Source of the DNA: an uncultured Alistipes sp.
GTDB lineage: Bacteria; Bacteroidota; Bacteroidia; Bacteroidales; Rikenellaceae
Length of the DNA stretch: 35,943 nt
Direction of reading: 5' to 3'
Assembly: GCA_948442615.1 (NCBI GenBank)
Contig: CAOJSG010000016.1
Coordinates: 1-35,943, forward strand
Under the pieces are notes generated by a model. It was given only the letters and a program-made list of their open reading frames with translations. It did not search any database and was not told where the DNA came from. Positions 7,102 to 14,627 of the stretch are shown here, piece after piece. Each line of letters opens with the position of its first letter. Position 1 is the stretch's first letter. The position numbers and the translations under genes were made by a program.

Positions 7102-7704
7102 ATGAAGAAGTTGCTCGCCATACTCTCCGTCTCGATGCTTTTGCTTTCGGCGGGGTGCAAGCAGGACGACGAGGTGCTTCCGCGTCAGAAACAGAGCATC
7201 GTGAGCTTTCTGACCGGATCGCATTCGCCGCGTCTGATCGCCGAGGAGGATCTCGCCGCGTCGATCGACGTCGATCCGCCCTATTACACCGTTTCGGGGA
7301 ATACGGTCTACCGCTACATCGCCAATATCTACGACGCGGATCGGCCCTCCAGACCGGAGGTGGGCCGCCGTTCGCGCGTGACCGTCACCTACCGGGCCTA
7401 TCTTTTCGAAAACCGCGCCATCGACGCCAGGACGATGCCCTACGATTCGAACGATCCGGCGCTGGCCGAAGCGCTCTACGAGGCGGGTCTGACGCCCGGT
7501 GCGTGGGTTTTCGAGCCGCTGGTGGTGGAAATGGACGGCGGCGGGATAATAAACGGGCTGCGGCAGGCGTTATTGGGTTGCCGGAAGGGCGATGTCGTCG
7601 AGGCCTACATGACCTACAACATGGCCTATGGCGATGAAAATTTCGGCATCGTTCCGCTGGAGAGCCCCGTGGCGTGGTTCTTCACGGTGGATGACGTGGA
7701 GTAA
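7102..7704 (+). CDS. FKBP-type peptidyl-prolyl isomerase lipoprotein
   Basis: A 200-residue lipoprotein. MKKLLAILSVSMLLLSAGC gives a lipobox at Cys19. The C-terminal half is an FKBP domain: RVTVTYRAYLFENRAIDART, FEPLVVEMDGGGIINGLRQA, LLGCRKGDVVEAYMTYNMAY, GDENFGIVPLESPVAWFFTV. These correspond to the FKBP blocks for the strand ending in FD, the vIpGw helix, the mk-G segment, aYG and the final IPpnspl-F strand. The usual FDss block is replaced by ENRAIDARTMPYDSN, so isomerase activity is uncertain. An in-frame ATG at 7096 is possible, but 7102 fits the signal peptide and the -7 box at 7078-7085 better. It sits 17 bp before a second FKBP-like lipoprotein, so both are likely co-expressed periplasmic folding factors. 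Confidence 0.82.
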   Translation: MKKLLAILSVSMLLLSAGCKQDDEVLPRQKQSIVSFLTGSHSPRLIAEEDLAASIDVDPPYYTVSGNTVYRYIANIYDADRPSRPEVGRRSRVTVTYRAYLFENRAIDARTMPYDSNDPALAEALYEAGLTPGAWVFEPLVVEMDGGGIINGLRQALLGCRKGDVVEAYMTYNMAYGDENFGIVPLESPVAWFFTVDDVE

Positions 7705-7721
7705 AAAAATCGAAGACAGTT

Positions 7722-9239
7722 ATGAAATATCGTATGCGTTTCTTGTTTGCGGCGGTCGCGGGGCTGATGGCGCTGGCCTCCTGCGCCGAGGAGGAGCCGG
7801 TGGATACCGATCGGTTCGAAACCGTCGCGCTGCACGCCTGGATGAAGCTCAACCGGCCCGAACTGCTGGAGAATTATCAGGAGGAGGGCGGCTATTACGT
7901 CGACGTGCGGAAGACGGGCGACAAAACGGCGCTTCCGGTGAACGATACGGTCTGCTGGGTGCGTTTCGACTTTTCGGGGCGCGACCTGCGGGGCAACATC
8001 GTGCTGACGCGCCGCGAGGAGGATGCTCGGCTTTCGGGGACCTATACGAAATACACCCACTACGTGCCCTATTACCGGCTGTGCGGGACGGAGCCGCTCG
8101 CGCTGCTCGAGGGCACGCATCTGGCCATGCGCAATACGCTGACGCTGGGACAGACCTATTACGACACCTATAAGGACGAACGCGGCTTCGATTCGCGCGA
8201 ACTGCTGCTGCGTCCGGGCACCGTGGTCGATCTCTACATGCCCTCGTCGGTGGTCGGCAGCGGCGGCGTCGAGGGCGACGGCGGCTACGAGGGGCAGTAT
8301 TCGCTCAGCGCGGGCCGTCCGATGATCGTCTCGATGGAGGTGATCTCGACGGACAAGAACCCGCTGGAGGCCGAAGGATCGGCCGTGGACGCCTTCTGCA
8401 AGCAGGACGGCGGACTGATGCTCTACGACAACACGGCGCTCAACAAGCGACCCGAGAGCGACGAGCACGCCAAGCACCCCTACAACATCGCCGAGCGGTG
8501 GGTGAACGTGTGCGACACGGTGCCGCAGCTCTATGCCGATTTCCGCTACACGCCCGACCGCAAGCTCTCGTTCCCGCAGGCGTCGCGCTACAAGTCGAAG
8601 TACATGCCCTACGCCCAGTTCGACGAGCTGGAGCAGAAGATCGCCGACGCGCTGGTCGAGCGGTTCCACGCCGACAAGCCCTACGAAGGGGTGAAGCTGC
8701 TCCGGAGCGATTCGGTGACGGTCGATGGCGAGGCCAAAATCTGGTACATCGGCCGTTTCATGGACGGGTTCATCTTCGACACGAACATCGACGAGGTGAA
8801 GCAGCTCGTCTACGGCGAGGTGGCCTCGAAAGGCTCGGCGCTCGATTATCCCGGCAGCGGCACGATCTCGGCCTGGAGCTACACGGTTCCGCACCTCAAG
8901 TTCGGCCAGTGGGCCGCGGTCATCTCCACGTCGGTCTACGCCTACGGCGCCACGGGCGTCGCGGGAAGCCGGACGACTTCGGGCGGCAGCAGCTACTACA
9001 ACAGCTACTACGATTATTACAACTACTACAATTACTATAACAGCTACTACGGCAACAGCTACTACGGGGGCTATTACGGCAATTACTACGGGGGCTATTA
9101 CGGCGGCTACTACAACAACTACTATTACGATTCGGGCATCGACACCGACGAAGAGGAGACGCAGCAGATCAGTACCGAGATTCCGCCCTACACGCCGCTG
9201 ATCTTCCAGATCTACGTCGAACCGGCCGAGGAGGAGTGA
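7722..9239 (+). CDS. Lipoprotein with two divergent FKBP-like modules and a tyrosine-rich insertion
   Basis: A 505-residue lipoprotein; lipobox Cys21 follows MKYRMRFLFAAVAGLMALAS. Module 1 (about 74-208) runs from DTVCWVRFDFSGRDLRGNIV through LLRPGTVVDLYMPSSVVGSG to GRPMIVSMEVI. Module 2 (about 335-500) runs from AKIWYIGRFMDGFIFDTNID through SGTISAWSYTVPHLKFGQWA and ISTSVYAYGATG to IPPYTPLIFQIYVEP. Both follow the FKBP block order FD / vIpGw / mk-G / aYG / IPpnspl-F, though many active-site aromatics differ. Between aYG and IPP of module 2, where FKBPs have a short loop, residues 425-469 hold 25 Tyr with Asn, Gly and Ser in a YY-x repeat, followed by an acidic patch (DTDEEET). The Tyr-rich part is 8994-9128. 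Function unknown: a folding factor or surface/adhesive protein is possible. Confidence 0.75.
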   Translation: MKYRMRFLFAAVAGLMALASCAEEEPVDTDRFETVALHAWMKLNRPELLENYQEEGGYYVDVRKTGDKTALPVNDTVCWVRFDFSGRDLRGNIVLTRREEDARLSGTYTKYTHYVPYYRLCGTEPLALLEGTHLAMRNTLTLGQTYYDTYKDERGFDSRELLLRPGTVVDLYMPSSVVGSGGVEGDGGYEGQYSLSAGRPMIVSMEVISTDKNPLEAEGSAVDAFCKQDGGLMLYDNTALNKRPESDEHAKHPYNIAERWVNVCDTVPQLYADFRYTPDRKLSFPQASRYKSKYMPYAQFDELEQKIADALVERFHADKPYEGVKLLRSDSVTVDGEAKIWYIGRFMDGFIFDTNIDEVKQLVYGEVASKGSALDYPGSGTISAWSYTVPHLKFGQWAAVISTSVYAYGATGVAGSRTTSGGSSYYNSYYDYYNYYNYYNSYYGNSYYGGYYGNYYGGYYGGYYNNYYYDSGIDTDEEETQQISTEIPPYTPLIFQIYVEPAEEE

Positions 9240-9302
9240 TCCGCGCCGAGCTCCGGACCGGCTGCAGACCCTGAACTGCGGGTTGTGCTGCGGGCCGGGT
9301 TT

Positions 9303-9690
9303 GCGGGCTTGGTTTGCACTTCTGGCCGGTTCGCGGTGAGCTGCAGGCTGGGCTTTTGGCCGTCGCGGCCTGTTTTGCGGGCTTGGTTTGCGCTTTTGGC
9401 CGGTTTGCGGTGAGACGCTGGCCGGGCTTTTGGCCGTCGTGGCCCGTGTTGCGGGCTTGGTTTGCGCTTCTGGCCGGTTTGCGGTGAGCTGCAGGTCGAG
9501 CCGCAGGTTCGAATTGGCGGGTTGTGCGCAGGCCGGGCCTTTGGCTGTCGTGGCCTGTGTTGCGGGCCGGGTTTGCGCTTCTCCGGTTTGCGGTGAGCTG
9601 CTGGCCGGGCCGCAGGTTCGAATTGGCGGGTTGTGCTGCTGGCCGGGCTTTTGGCCGTCGTGGCCCGTGTTGCGGGCCGGATTGTTGATT
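9303..9690. repeat. Degenerate tandem repeat with ~37-bp quantum after the FKBP operon
   Basis: The motif GCGGGCyyGGTTTGC recurs at 9303, 9377, 9451 and 9562 and, partly, at 9672. Spacings are 74, 74, 111 and 110 bp, close to 2, 2, 3 and 3 times 37. Each is usually followed by CTTyTGGCCGGTTTGCGGTG and preceded by TTTTGGCCGTCGTGGCC. The longer intervals carry an extra GCCGCAGGTTCGAATTGGCG block (starting near 9500 and 9610). The whole 9240-10050 interval lacks a credible gene; its 3' part (9830-10030) is pyrimidine-rich on this strand. Confidence 0.8.
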
Positions 9691-10050
9691 GGATTGCAGG
9701 TCGCGGACCGAACTGCTGACAGAAAGTCGCAGGTCGTGCTATTGGCTGAGTGGTCGGCTAAGGGCTGACCGGAAGCGGTTCGCGACGGAATCGTCGGTTC
9801 GGACTTCCGAAGCCAGGGAATCGCTTTTCTGTACTATTTTTACGCTCGGGTTTTCCCGGCCGTTTCTTGGGGCGTCTCCGGCTTTTTCCGCCCCCTCCCT
9901 TCTGTCCGGTTTTCCCAGACCGTCTTTCCCGGCGGCGCCTCGCCGCTTTATCCCGGCTTTCGCCGGTTTTTCCGTATGGCTTTTCCCCGGTTGTATTTCC
10001 GGCCGTATTTCCCGCGGCTTTGAGAATCCGGATCCGGTCTCACGCAATGA

Positions 10051-10076
10051 AAAATCCCCTCCGAAGAGGGGATTTT
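10051..10076. terminator. Bidirectional terminator between the FKBP region and the nucleotidyltransferase
   Basis: AAAATCCCCTC (10051-10061), CGAA loop, GAGGGGATTTT (10066-10076): a perfect 11-bp stem with an A-rich left flank and T-rich right flank, able to terminate from both sides. It lies 95 bp beyond the stop of the leftward gene at 10172. Confidence 0.85.
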
Positions 10077-10171
10077 CGTTTGTCCGGAATGGGGCGGAAC
10101 TGCCGCGCCGACCGCTGCCGGAACGATCCGGCGCGAACCCGAAGGCCGGTCGGCGGGCTCTGCCGGATCCG

Positions 10172-11083
10172 TTATTTCCAGAGGTTCTCGGGATACTTGC
10201 CGTCGGCGATCATCCGCTCGATGGCGGCCATCAGCGCGGGTTTGTCCTCCTTGTAGGTCACGCCGTGCCACTGCGCCTCGGAGCGCAGCACGCGCAGCGA
10301 GGCCGTGCCGTCGGCGATGAGTTTGTTGACCATCGTCGGGATGTAGAACTCGGCTTTGGGCAACTCGCGGTTGGCCTCGAACCAGGTCTTGAAATAGTCG
10401 GCCGAATAGGCGAAGAAGTCGGGCGTGAAGCCGAAGAGGTTCATCGACACCGGCGTATCCTCGGCCAGCAGCTCGTCGGCGCCTCCGTCGTGGAAGACGA
10501 TGCGGCCGTCTGCCATCCGTTCGATCTGCGTCCGCTCGACCATCGAGGTGAGGTTGCCCTGGGCGTCGACGCCGCACACGCCGCGCGACACGGTGCCGTT
10601 CTCCGAGAGGGTCTTGTTCAGGTCGTAGGCCACCATGCAGTAGCGGTTGCGGCTGCCGTCCAGCTGCGAGAGGTAGTCGCCGATGGTGCGGTAGGCCTCG
10701 GCGCCGTAGAAGTCGTCGGCGTTGATCACCGCGAACGGTTCGCGCACGGCATTTGCGGCCATCATCACCGCATGGTTGGTACCCCAGGGTTTCACGCGGC
10801 CTTCGGGGACGCTCAGCCCCTCGGGCAGCGAGTCGAGCTCCTGGAAGACGTATTCCACGGCGATGCGGCCGCCGAAACGCTCGGCGTTGAACACCTCCCG
10901 GAACTCCTTGGCGAAGGAGTGGCGGATGACGAAGACCACCTTGCCGAATCCGGCGCGCAGGGCGTCGTACACTGAGTAGTCGATGATCGCCTCGTTGTTG
11001 GGGCCTACGCCGTCCATCTGCTTCAGCGAGCCGTAGCGGGAACCCATGCCCGCCGCGAGTACCAGTAATGTAGGTTTTACCAT
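10172..11083 (-). CDS. Sugar-phosphate nucleotidyltransferase family protein
   Basis: A 303-residue cytoplasmic protein with the NTP_transferase fold. The N-terminal pyrophosphorylase loop LLVLAAGMGSRYGSLKQMDG (G-G-x-G-x-R-type nucleotide loop) is followed by FVIRHSFAKEF, WGTNHAVMMAANAV, the metal/sugar block FAVINADDFYG and FYIPTMVNKLIADG near the C-terminus. Such enzymes join NTP and a sugar phosphate into an NDP-sugar. The exact sugar is unclear, and no surface-polysaccharide genes are adjacent apart from the distant UXS-like gene. ATG 11083 is chosen because the protein homology starts there and the promoter lies just upstream; a longer frame crosses the promoter. Confidence 0.85.
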   Translation of the reverse strand: MVKPTLLVLAAGMGSRYGSLKQMDGVGPNNEAIIDYSVYDALRAGFGKVVFVIRHSFAKEFREVFNAERFGGRIAVEYVFQELDSLPEGLSVPEGRVKPWGTNHAVMMAANAVREPFAVINADDFYGAEAYRTIGDYLSQLDGSRNRYCMVAYDLNKTLSENGTVSRGVCGVDAQGNLTSMVERTQIERMADGRIVFHDGGADELLAEDTPVSMNLFGFTPDFFAYSADYFKTWFEANRELPKAEFYIPTMVNKLIADGTASLRVLRSEAQWHGVTYKEDKPALMAAIERMIADGKYPENLWK

Positions 11084-11121
11084 AATATCGTCTGTTTTTC
11101 TGCGTTGTTCCGTTGACGCAA

Positions 11122-11152
11122 CAAAGTTAAAAAATTCGGACCTAACTGCAAA
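11122..11152 (-). promoter_or_regulatory. Promoter of the nucleotidyltransferase gene
   Basis: Read leftward: TTTG (11152-11149), 19 bp, TAACTTTG (11129-11122), a complete consensus match 39 bp before the ATG. Its -33 region is also where the -33 of the opposing rightward promoter should fall. Confidence 0.8.
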
Positions 11153-11171
11153 GGATTTCTCCATTTTTGGT

Positions 11172-11179
11172 TACCTTTG
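11172..11179 (+). promoter_or_regulatory. -7 box of the LytM-like/dxr/rseP operon
   Basis: TACCTTTG, a full TAnnTTTG match, 19 bp before the ATG at 11198. No TTTG is present at 19-21 bp upstream; that position (about 11148-11152) is occupied by the leftward promoter's -33. Confidence 0.65.
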
Positions 11180-11197
11180 TACAATTTACAACGAGCG

Positions 11198-12064
11198 ATG
11201 AAACTCTTGGAATCGATACCCGGCCGCTGGCACGATCTCTTCCGCAAACGGCGGATCGCGATGCTCGACGCCACCGACAACAGCGAGGAGTGGCACGTGC
11301 ACCTCTCGCCGGCGGGCATCTTCGCGGCGCTGGTGGCGCTGTCGCTGGTGCTCTTCGTGGTGATCCTGTCGCTGATGGCCTACACGCCCGTGCTGGAGAT
11401 TCTGCCCGGCTACCGCACCGACGCGAGCCGCTCGCGCGAGAACCTGATCCGCAACATCCTGCGGGTCGACTCGATGGAGCGGGTGATGCGCGACATGATG
11501 ACCTACAACGAAAACATCGCCCTGATCCTCGACGGCAAGACGCCCGTGGTGCGGACGCTCGCCGCGGCCGACAGCGCGCGGATCTCGAAAGTGCTCGTCA
11601 TGCCTTCGCCCGAAGACTCGCTGCTCCGCCTCCAGATGGAGGGCGAAGGTCCCTATGCGCTGAAGGGCGACGACGTGTCGTCGCGCCGGCTGCTGCGCGA
11701 GTCGATGGAGCTGGTCTCGCCGGCCGAGGGCATCATCACTTCGCACTTCGACATTCCGGCCGGCAACTTCGGCGTGCGGCTCGCCACCAACGGAGCCGGC
11801 GAACGCGTCATGGCCATCGAAAACGGTACAGTGATCCTCAGCCAGTGGAGCCCCGAAACGGGCTACGTCACGGTGGTGCAGCACGGCGGCAACCTGCTGT
11901 CGGTCTACAAGAATCTGTCGCAGTCGCTCGTCCGCGCCGGCCAGACCGTCAAAAGCGGCGAGCTGATCGGCTACACCCCCGCCGAAGGCGACGGGCGGCT
12001 GTTCGAATTCGAACTCTGGAACGGGGGCAAACCCGTCGATCCGGAGGGATACATCGTCTTCTGA
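11198..12064 (+). CDS. Membrane-anchored degenerate LytM/M23-like protein
   Basis: A 288-residue protein with a basic cytoplasmic N-terminus, one membrane helix (about 39-61, GIFAALVALSLVLFVVILSL) and a periplasmic part with a helical region (75-175) and a C-terminal LytM-like domain (about 172-284). The domain keeps the scaffold VSPAEGIITSHFD, AIENGTVI, GYVTVVQHGGNLLSVYKNLS, AGQTVKSGELIGY and FEFELWNGGKPVDPEGY. The zinc ligands are missing: the H-x-G-x-D block reads NFGVR (N190, R194), the YaHL block reads YKNL (N239) and HLHFE reads LFEFE (268-272). It is therefore likely a non-hydrolytic peptidoglycan-binding or amidase-activating protein, by analogy with EnvC/NlpD. It is first in an operon with dxr (7 bp) and rseP. 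Confidence 0.82.
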   Translation: MKLLESIPGRWHDLFRKRRIAMLDATDNSEEWHVHLSPAGIFAALVALSLVLFVVILSLMAYTPVLEILPGYRTDASRSRENLIRNILRVDSMERVMRDMMTYNENIALILDGKTPVVRTLAAADSARISKVLVMPSPEDSLLRLQMEGEGPYALKGDDVSSRRLLRESMELVSPAEGIITSHFDIPAGNFGVRLATNGAGERVMAIENGTVILSQWSPETGYVTVVQHGGNLLSVYKNLSQSLVRAGQTVKSGELIGYTPAEGDGRLFEFELWNGGKPVDPEGYIVF

Positions 12065-12071
12065 CCCGACT

Positions 12072-13229
12072 ATGAAACAGAAACTCGCAATTCTCGGATC
12101 GACCGGATCGATCGGCGTGCAGACGCTCGACATCGTACGCGAAAACCCCGGCCGCTTCGAGGTAAGTCTGCTGACCGCCCGCCGCAACTGGGAGCAGCTG
12201 GCCCGCCAGGCCCGGGAGTTCGACGCCGCGACGGTCGTGATCGCCGACAAGTCGCTCTACGCTCCGCTGCGCGACGCGCTGGCCGATACCGACACCAAGG
12301 TCTTCGCCGGAGCCGACGCGCTGGAACAGGCGGTCGGCGGCGGCGATGTCGATACGGTGGTCAACGCCCTGGTGGGCTATGCCGGGCTGCACCCGACGGT
12401 CGCGGCGCTCGAGGCCGGAAAGAAGGTGGCGCTGGCCAACAAGGAGTCGCTCGTGGTGGGCGGCGCCTACGTCATGCGGCTGGCCGAGGAGAAACGGGCG
12501 CCGATCGTGCCGATCGACTCGGAGCATTCGGCGATCTTCCAGTGTCTGGCGGGCGAGCGGTCTCCGGTCCGGCGGCTGATCGTCACGTGCAGCGGCGGGG
12601 CGTTCCGCGATCTCGGGCGCGAGGCGCTGGCCTCGGTCACCGTGGAGCAGGCGCTGCGCCACCCTCAGTGGCAGATGGGCGCCAAGATCACGATCGACTC
12701 GTCGACGCTCGTGAACAAGGGTTTCGAGGTGATCGAGGCGCACTGGCTCTTCGGCACGCCGGCCGAGCGCATCTCGGTGCTGCTGCATCCGCAGTCGATC
12801 GTCCACTCGATGGTCGAGTTCGAGGACGGGGCGATCAAGGCCCAGCTGGGTACGCCCGACATGCGCATGCCGATCAGCTACGCCCTGTTTTTCCCCGCCC
12901 GGGCCGTCCGCTCGGGCGAACGGTTCGACTTCCTGCGCCATCCGCAGCTCACCTTCGCCGAGGTGGACCGCGCGAAGTACCCGGCGCTCGACATCGCCTA
13001 CGACTGCCTGCGCCGCGGCGGCACGGCGGCCTGCACGATGAACGGTGCCAACGAGGTGGCCGTGGCGGCGTTCCTGGCCCGCCGCTGCGCCTGGCTCGAC
13101 ATCGTGCGGACGATCGAATACGTCCTGGGCCGCGCGACCTTCGTCGAGCGTCCCTCGCTCGCGGACTACGCCGAGGCGAACGCCGAGGCGTGCAGGCTGG
13201 CACACGATTTTCTCGGTTTGCAATCCTAA
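12072..13229 (+). CDS. dxr: 1-deoxy-D-xylulose 5-phosphate reductoisomerase
   Basis: A 385-residue enzyme of standard length. NADPH-binding LAILGSTGSIGVQTLDIV (5-22) is followed by ALANKESLVVGG (near 119-130), the metal/substrate block IVPIDSEHSAIFQCL (about 145-159), TCSGGAFR, and HPQWQMGAKITIDSSTLVNK, then GFEVIEAHWLFG. It catalyses the first committed step of the MEP isoprenoid pathway, converting DXP to MEP in the cytoplasm. It is 7 bp after the LytM-like gene and 9 bp before rseP, so it is transcribed from the promoter at 11172. Confidence 0.98.
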   Translation: MKQKLAILGSTGSIGVQTLDIVRENPGRFEVSLLTARRNWEQLARQAREFDAATVVIADKSLYAPLRDALADTDTKVFAGADALEQAVGGGDVDTVVNALVGYAGLHPTVAALEAGKKVALANKESLVVGGAYVMRLAEEKRAPIVPIDSEHSAIFQCLAGERSPVRRLIVTCSGGAFRDLGREALASVTVEQALRHPQWQMGAKITIDSSTLVNKGFEVIEAHWLFGTPAERISVLLHPQSIVHSMVEFEDGAIKAQLGTPDMRMPISYALFFPARAVRSGERFDFLRHPQLTFAEVDRAKYPALDIAYDCLRRGGTAACTMNGANEVAVAAFLARRCAWLDIVRTIEYVLGRATFVERPSLADYAEANAEACRLAHDFLGLQS

Positions 13230-13238
13230 GTATCCGCT

Positions 13239-14555
13239 ATGGAAATTTTTATCAAAATCATTCAGTTTTTCCTCTGTTTCACGATCCTGGTCGGCCTGCA
13301 CGAGCTGGGGCATTTCCTGATGGCGCGCGTGTTCCGCATCCGCGTCGAGAAGTTCTACATCTTCTTCGATCCCTGGTTCTCGCTCTTCAAGTTCCGGCGC
13401 GGCAACACCGAGTACGGTCTGGGCTGGCTGCCGCTGGGCGGCTATGTCAAGATCGCCGGCATGATCGACGAATCAATGGACAAGGAGCAGATGAAGCAGC
13501 CCGTGAAACCCGACGAGTTCCGTGCGAAACCGGCCTGGCAGCGCTTTCTGGTGATGATCGCCGGCGTGGTGATGAATGTCGTGCTGGCCGTGGCGATCTA
13601 TGTCGGCATCTGCTATGCGTGGGGCGAGACCTACCTTTCGAACGACCAGGTGCGCTGGGGCTACAACTTCAGCGAGGCGGGCCATGCGCTCGGATTCCGC
13701 GACGGCGACCGGATCGTCTCGATCGACGGCGAGCCGATCGACAACGTCAACATGATCGTCAACCGGCTGATCCTCACGGAGGACGACCGCGAGGTGGTCG
13801 TGGAGCGCGGCGGGGAGCGGGTGACCCTCACGCTGCCGCTCGACGAGCTGATCCGCATGCGGCGCGAGAAGGACTACGAGGGGCTGTTCGAGGTGCGGAT
13901 GCCCTTCGTCGTCGACAGCGTCGTGGCGCCTACGGCCGCGGCCCTGCGCCCGGGCGACGAGGTGGTGGGAATCGACGAGGCGCGCGGCCGCGATTTCGCC
14001 GGGTATGCCTCCTATCTGAAGGAGCATGCCGGCGACTCGGTGACGCTGACCGTGCTGCGCGAGGACGACATGCTGCTCGAAATCGGCCTTCCGGTTTCGG
14101 ACGAAGGGACGATCGGCGTGATGCGCCGCAACCCCTTCGCGCTGAGTACGCATCGCTATACTTTCCTGGAGGCCGTGCCCGCCGGATTCCGCAAGGCCGG
14201 CGACGTGATCGCCTCCTACTGGGACCAGCTGAAGATGATCGTGCAGCCCAAGACCAAGATGTACGAGGAGCTGGGCGGTTTTCTGGCCATCGGGAGCATC
14301 TTCCCGTCGGAGTGGGACTGGCAGGATTTCTGGTACAAGACCGCTTTTCTGTCGATCATCCTGGCCGTGATGAACATCCTCCCCATCCCGGGGCTGGACG
14401 GCGGACACGCCATCTTCACCTTCTGGGAGATCGTCACCGGCCGCAAGGTGAGCGACAAGGTGCTCGAAGCGGCGCAATACGTGGGGCTGGCCATCATTCT
14501 GCTGCTGCTGCTCTACGCCAACGGCAACGATATCTACCGCTTCTTCCTCAAATAG
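13239..14555 (+). CDS. rseP: RseP-type site-2 zinc metalloprotease
   Basis: A 438-residue polytopic inner-membrane protease. The zinc site HELGH is at 21-25 in the first membrane helix, and the third ligand motif NILPIPGLDGGH is near 379-390 (Asp387). A PDZ domain (about 130-210, AGHALGFRDGDRIVSIDGEP) and a second PDZ-like segment (ALRPGDEVVGIDEARGRDFA) lie between. The second helix is WQRFLVMIAGVVMNVVLAVA. The family cleaves membrane-spanning anti-sigma factors and signal-peptide remnants; no anti-sigma factor is nearby. It is last in the LytM-like/dxr/rseP operon. The dxr-rseP pairing is common in bacteria. Confidence 0.96.
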   Translation: MEIFIKIIQFFLCFTILVGLHELGHFLMARVFRIRVEKFYIFFDPWFSLFKFRRGNTEYGLGWLPLGGYVKIAGMIDESMDKEQMKQPVKPDEFRAKPAWQRFLVMIAGVVMNVVLAVAIYVGICYAWGETYLSNDQVRWGYNFSEAGHALGFRDGDRIVSIDGEPIDNVNMIVNRLILTEDDREVVVERGGERVTLTLPLDELIRMRREKDYEGLFEVRMPFVVDSVVAPTAAALRPGDEVVGIDEARGRDFAGYASYLKEHAGDSVTLTVLREDDMLLEIGLPVSDEGTIGVMRRNPFALSTHRYTFLEAVPAGFRKAGDVIASYWDQLKMIVQPKTKMYEELGGFLAIGSIFPSEWDWQDFWYKTAFLSIILAVMNILPIPGLDGGHAIFTFWEIVTGRKVSDKVLEAAQYVGLAIILLLLLYANGNDIYRFFLK

Positions 14556-14571
14556 CGCCCCGGGCTGTGCG

Positions 14572-14598
14572 GCTGCCGGAGCCGGTGCGTCCGGCAGC
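14572..14598. other. Hairpin downstream of rseP without a U-tract
   Basis: Perfect 9-bp arms GCTGCCGGA (14572-14580) and TCCGGCAGC (14590-14598) with a 9-nt loop, 17 bp after the rseP stop and 30 bp before the next ATG. It lacks a T run, so it may be an attenuator, an mRNA 3'-end stabiliser or chance in G+C-rich DNA. Confidence 0.45.
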
Positions 14599-14627
14599 GG
14601 GTCCGGGCATACCGTAACCGAACGACG

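Noticed and set aside
9303..9690. A CRISPR array in the FKBP spacer
   Set aside because: Repeats are degenerate, and the intervals between cores are themselves repeated rather than unique.
9388..9768. A rightward 126-codon frame in the repetitive spacer
   Set aside because: It translates the 37-bp-type repeats with an irregular Gly/Leu/Ala/Val mixture; the repeat length is not a multiple of 3, so no conserved peptide repeat results.
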